Shown here: positions 49,808-51,479 of the stretch, in pieces
Numbering within the stretch: position 1 is the first letter of the stretch
Layout of the letters: each line of letters opens with the position of its first letter
Assembly: GCA_900548905.1 (NCBI GenBank)
Contig: URMK01000050.1
Coordinates: 1-51,479, forward strand
Direction: 5' to 3'
Origin: an uncultured Lachnospiraceae bacterium
Lineage (GTDB): Bacteria; Bacillota; Clostridia; Lachnospirales; Lachnospiraceae
DNA length: 51,479 bases
Translations under genes and position numbers: made by a program
The notes under the pieces: model-generated
What the model was told of the DNA's origin: nothing
What the model saw: the letters and a program-made list of their open reading frames with translations, nothing else
Database searches by the model: none

Positions 49808-51479
49808 TTACACTGGCGGATTTTCCCCGCCCTTGATTCTGCGTAAAAAATAAGCGATGCCGCGCATGACAAAGTCCACACACGGTATCGCCACGCTGTT
49901 CCCCAGCGCCTTATATCTTGCCGAGTCCGAAGCGGCCGGTATCAGCGTCCATCCATCCGGAAACCCCTGCAGCCGTTCACATTCCAGCGGGGTGAGCCTG
50001 CGGATGAGGCTGCGTCTTTCCACGATGCACTTATCCTCCGACACAAACTGGTTGTTAACGCCTTTGTGGTCGCTGTAGCCAATCGTCCCCACCGTTTCCT
50101 GATAAGGCTGGCACACCAGATCCGTGGCGTCCTTGTGCTGTCTTGCGCTCTGGGTGGCTGCCACCTCATTTTCCAGAAATTCATCGCTCCGCTGTCTGGA
50201 GAACACAGCATGGTGATCCGTGGCTGTCAATGTGTATGCCACGTCAGGCTGGCAGCCAAGTCCGTTCCCGCCGTTCTGCGGCTCCCGGTCAATGGTATTG
50301 CCTGCGATACAGATGGTTTCCTGCAAAGGATGCCCTACCAGTGGAACATTATTTCCTCTGGTACCCATTCGGGCGGCAAGGGTTGGAGCCACGCCAAGAG
50401 GACCGTTATATCTTCCATCCTTCGGATGGTTCTCAAACAGCACCGACTGGTTATTTCCGCTCATACCGGCGCTTGCGGTAATGGTCGGGCAGACGCCCTC
50501 GCCGATTTCCGCACCGCCCTGCTGGGCTGCCATCACCAACGGCTGGTTATTTCCTCCCATTCCAAATCCTGCGGATACTGTCTGCGAAATTGTAACGGGA
50601 CCTGTAAATCTTGAATCCTGCCCATGATTGTCAAATATCAGCGGCTGGTGTCCATGCTCCTGCGCCCGGAGTGTTCCAGCCATATCCTCCGTACAGTGCA
50701 TCCGGCTTCCGCCCTGGTCATTCAGACACAAAACAGCGGGAGCGGTTCCTGTTTTTATGGTCGGGGCACATTCATCCTGATATCCGATTCCTCTGGCTTC
50801 CGCACCGGCATTTCCGCAAAAAGCAGCCGTCAGCACACAGGGATATCCCTGTCCTGCCTGACTGCCGCCTTTGGTAAGCGCCGTGTGGATTTCCGGTGTC
50901 AGAAAACAGCCGCCGTCCCCTTTGCTGGCGACGCCTGCGGCCTGCGGCTGTTCCGGCCGGGCCACCAGCGGCGGATGCCCGCCCATGCCCGCCCGGAGTG
51001 TGCATGTGATTTCTTCTGTAATATCCATCCGTTCGCCGCCCTGATCGTTGATGCACAGAACCGGCTCCTGCTTGACAAAGGTCTGCATCTGCATATTGCG
51101 GCTTGCCAGCAATGCGCCCGAAAGCCCGTGGAGGTCAATCACCTCATCACGCTGATTCACATGAAAGCTGCTTACCAGCTTTGTTTTAGCAGAAAGTTTT
51201 GTTGCTTTTTCTTCTGTCTTAATATACCCGTGTCCGCCGCCTTCCCCGCCATACAGGGAGGGCCATGTGCCGGTTTGTTCAAATATCCGGCGGCTCTGCA
51301 CATCCCACGGCGTCAGACAAGCCCCGCCTGTATCATCAGCGCCTCCTTCAGTTGGGGCGGCAGCTCCTTGCCCCTCGCCTCGGCTCTGCGCAGTATCCCC
51401 AAACAGGCGGTCCTGCTCAAATAGTATTTCCCGTCCGCCTCTGCTTCTAAGATTTGCGACAATGAACACCCGCTCCCGG
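49808..51479 (-). CDS. DNA cytosine-5 methyltransferase, 3' part (cut by window edge)
   Basis: Open frame that runs off the right edge; an internal ATG at 51469 is not a likely start. The C-terminus has cytosine methyltransferase motifs IX and X (RRLTPLECERLQGFPDGW and RYKALGNSVAIPCVDFVMRGI). The catalytic Pro-Cys motif and SAM-binding motif must lie beyond the window. Between about 51300 and 50050 is a long, irregularly repeated region (recurring PTxxAxMGxxGNNxPLV, CINDQGGxRM, DxRYNGP) that replaces a usual short target-recognition domain. ICE and phage methyltransferases of this kind protect transferred DNA from host restriction. Confidence 0.88.
   Translation of the reverse strand, partial: RERVFIVANLRSRGGREILFEQDRLFGDTAQSRGEGQGAAAPTEGGADDTGGACLTPWDVQSRRIFEQTGTWPSLYGGEGGGHGYIKTEEKATKLSAKTKLVSSFHVNQRDEVIDLHGLSGALLASRNMQMQTFVKQEPVLCINDQGGERMDITEEITCTLRAGMGGHPPLVARPEQPQAAGVASKGDGGCFLTPEIHTALTKGGSQAGQGYPCVLTAAFCGNAGAEARGIGYQDECAPTIKTGTAPAVLCLNDQGGSRMHCTEDMAGTLRAQEHGHQPLIFDNHGQDSRFTGPVTISQTVSAGFGMGGNNQPLVMAAQQGGAEIGEGVCPTITASAGMSGNNQSVLFENHPKDGRYNGPLGVAPTLAARMGTRGNNVPLVGHPLQETICIAGNTIDREPQNGGNGLGCQPDVAYTLTATDHHAVFSRQRSDEFLENEVAATQSARQHKDATDLVCQPYQETVGTIGYSDHKGVNNQFVSEDKCIVERRSLIRRLTPLECERLQGFPDGWTLIPAASDSARYKALGNSVAIPCVDFVMRGIAYFLRRIKGGENPPV

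Larger units (their letters stand above)
11803..51479. mobile_element. putative integrative and conjugative element, left end in flavodoxin, right end beyond the window
   Basis: From the flavodoxin break rightwards there is a recombinase module, ICE-type regulators, a metabolic cargo block, and a conjugation set with relaxase, VirD4/TraG, VirB4, PrgI and an NlpC/P60 hydrolase. Nearly all backbone genes lie on the minus strand and resemble Tn1549-type ICEs of gut Clostridia. The left boundary rests on the truncated flavodoxin; the right boundary is not in view. The alternative is a separate Tn554-like transposon next to an ICE whose own integrase lies beyond 51479. Confidence 0.6.

Noticed and set aside
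1..51479. CRISPR arrays, rRNA and tRNA genes
   Set aside because: I found no regularly spaced repeats with spacers and no tRNA- or rRNA-like sequence on either strand by eye; a tRNA scan would be decisive.

Overview
The window looks like chromosome of an anaerobic gut Firmicute of the Lachnospiraceae type. The AAGGAGG-type ribosome binding sites, the electron-bifurcating NfnAB enzyme, the GH120/ABC xylo-oligosaccharide genes and the Tn1549-like conjugation genes all fit this. It has two parts: ordinary chromosome (about 1-11.8 kb), then a large integrative and conjugative element (ICE) that runs off the right edge.

Chromosomal part. A carbohydrate locus holds a GH120 beta-xylosidase (307-2310), a divergent AraC regulator (2516-3610) and a leftward ABC transporter (two permeases and a lipoprotein binding protein, 3617-6911). 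The transporter promoter has an uninterrupted G10 tract as most of its -35/-10 spacer, so it is a candidate phase-variable (ON/OFF) promoter. Next come a membrane diguanylate cyclase, a YeiH-type transporter, a broken small gene and an aldo/keto reductase. Last is a flavodoxin gene cut off at its 5' side at about 11802, which marks the left end of the inserted DNA.

ICE, left end. Three consecutive tyrosine recombinases plus a small Tn554 TnpC-like protein (12194-16941) lie against the flavodoxin junction. Upstream of them in the same direction are ICE accessory genes: a tiny membrane peptide, a resolvase-fold protein lacking the usual serine, a MazF/PemK toxin and a sigma-like regulator. I infer that the recombinase trio is the integrase of the whole element and that flavodoxin is its target.

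ICE, metabolic cargo (about 19.9-32 kb). A LacI-type repressor and a sigma-A promoter flanked by palindromic operators drive a leftward catabolic operon. It encodes a TIM-barrel epimerase, a zinc alcohol dehydrogenase, a DUF1097 membrane protein, a cupin isomerase-like protein, a class II aldolase and a PfkB kinase. After an internal terminator come nfnA-nfnB, a Crh-like HPr lacking the PTS histidine, and an orphan response regulator. Together these could take a rare sugar or polyol to triose level and supply NADPH. Decayed MATE transporter pieces, and a cytidylate-kinase-like remnant, lie within and beside the cargo.

ICE, conjugation backbone (32-51.5 kb, mostly minus strand). It includes a helix-turn-helix protein, VirD4/TraG coupling protein, zinc ribbon, DUF3991/TOPRIM protein, a MobP-type relaxase fused to a long Sel1-repeat tail, small accessory proteins, a putative oriT region, an NlpC/P60 hydrolase, SLOG protein, XRE regulator, gamma-glutamylcyclotransferase-like protein, amidoligase, VirB4, PrgI and the 3' part of a cytosine-5 DNA methyltransferase cut by the window edge. 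The amidoligase/GGCT pair, a locally duplicated and decayed block at 40.3-41.8 kb and intra-operon terminators before virB4 and prgI are the most unusual parts of the backbone.
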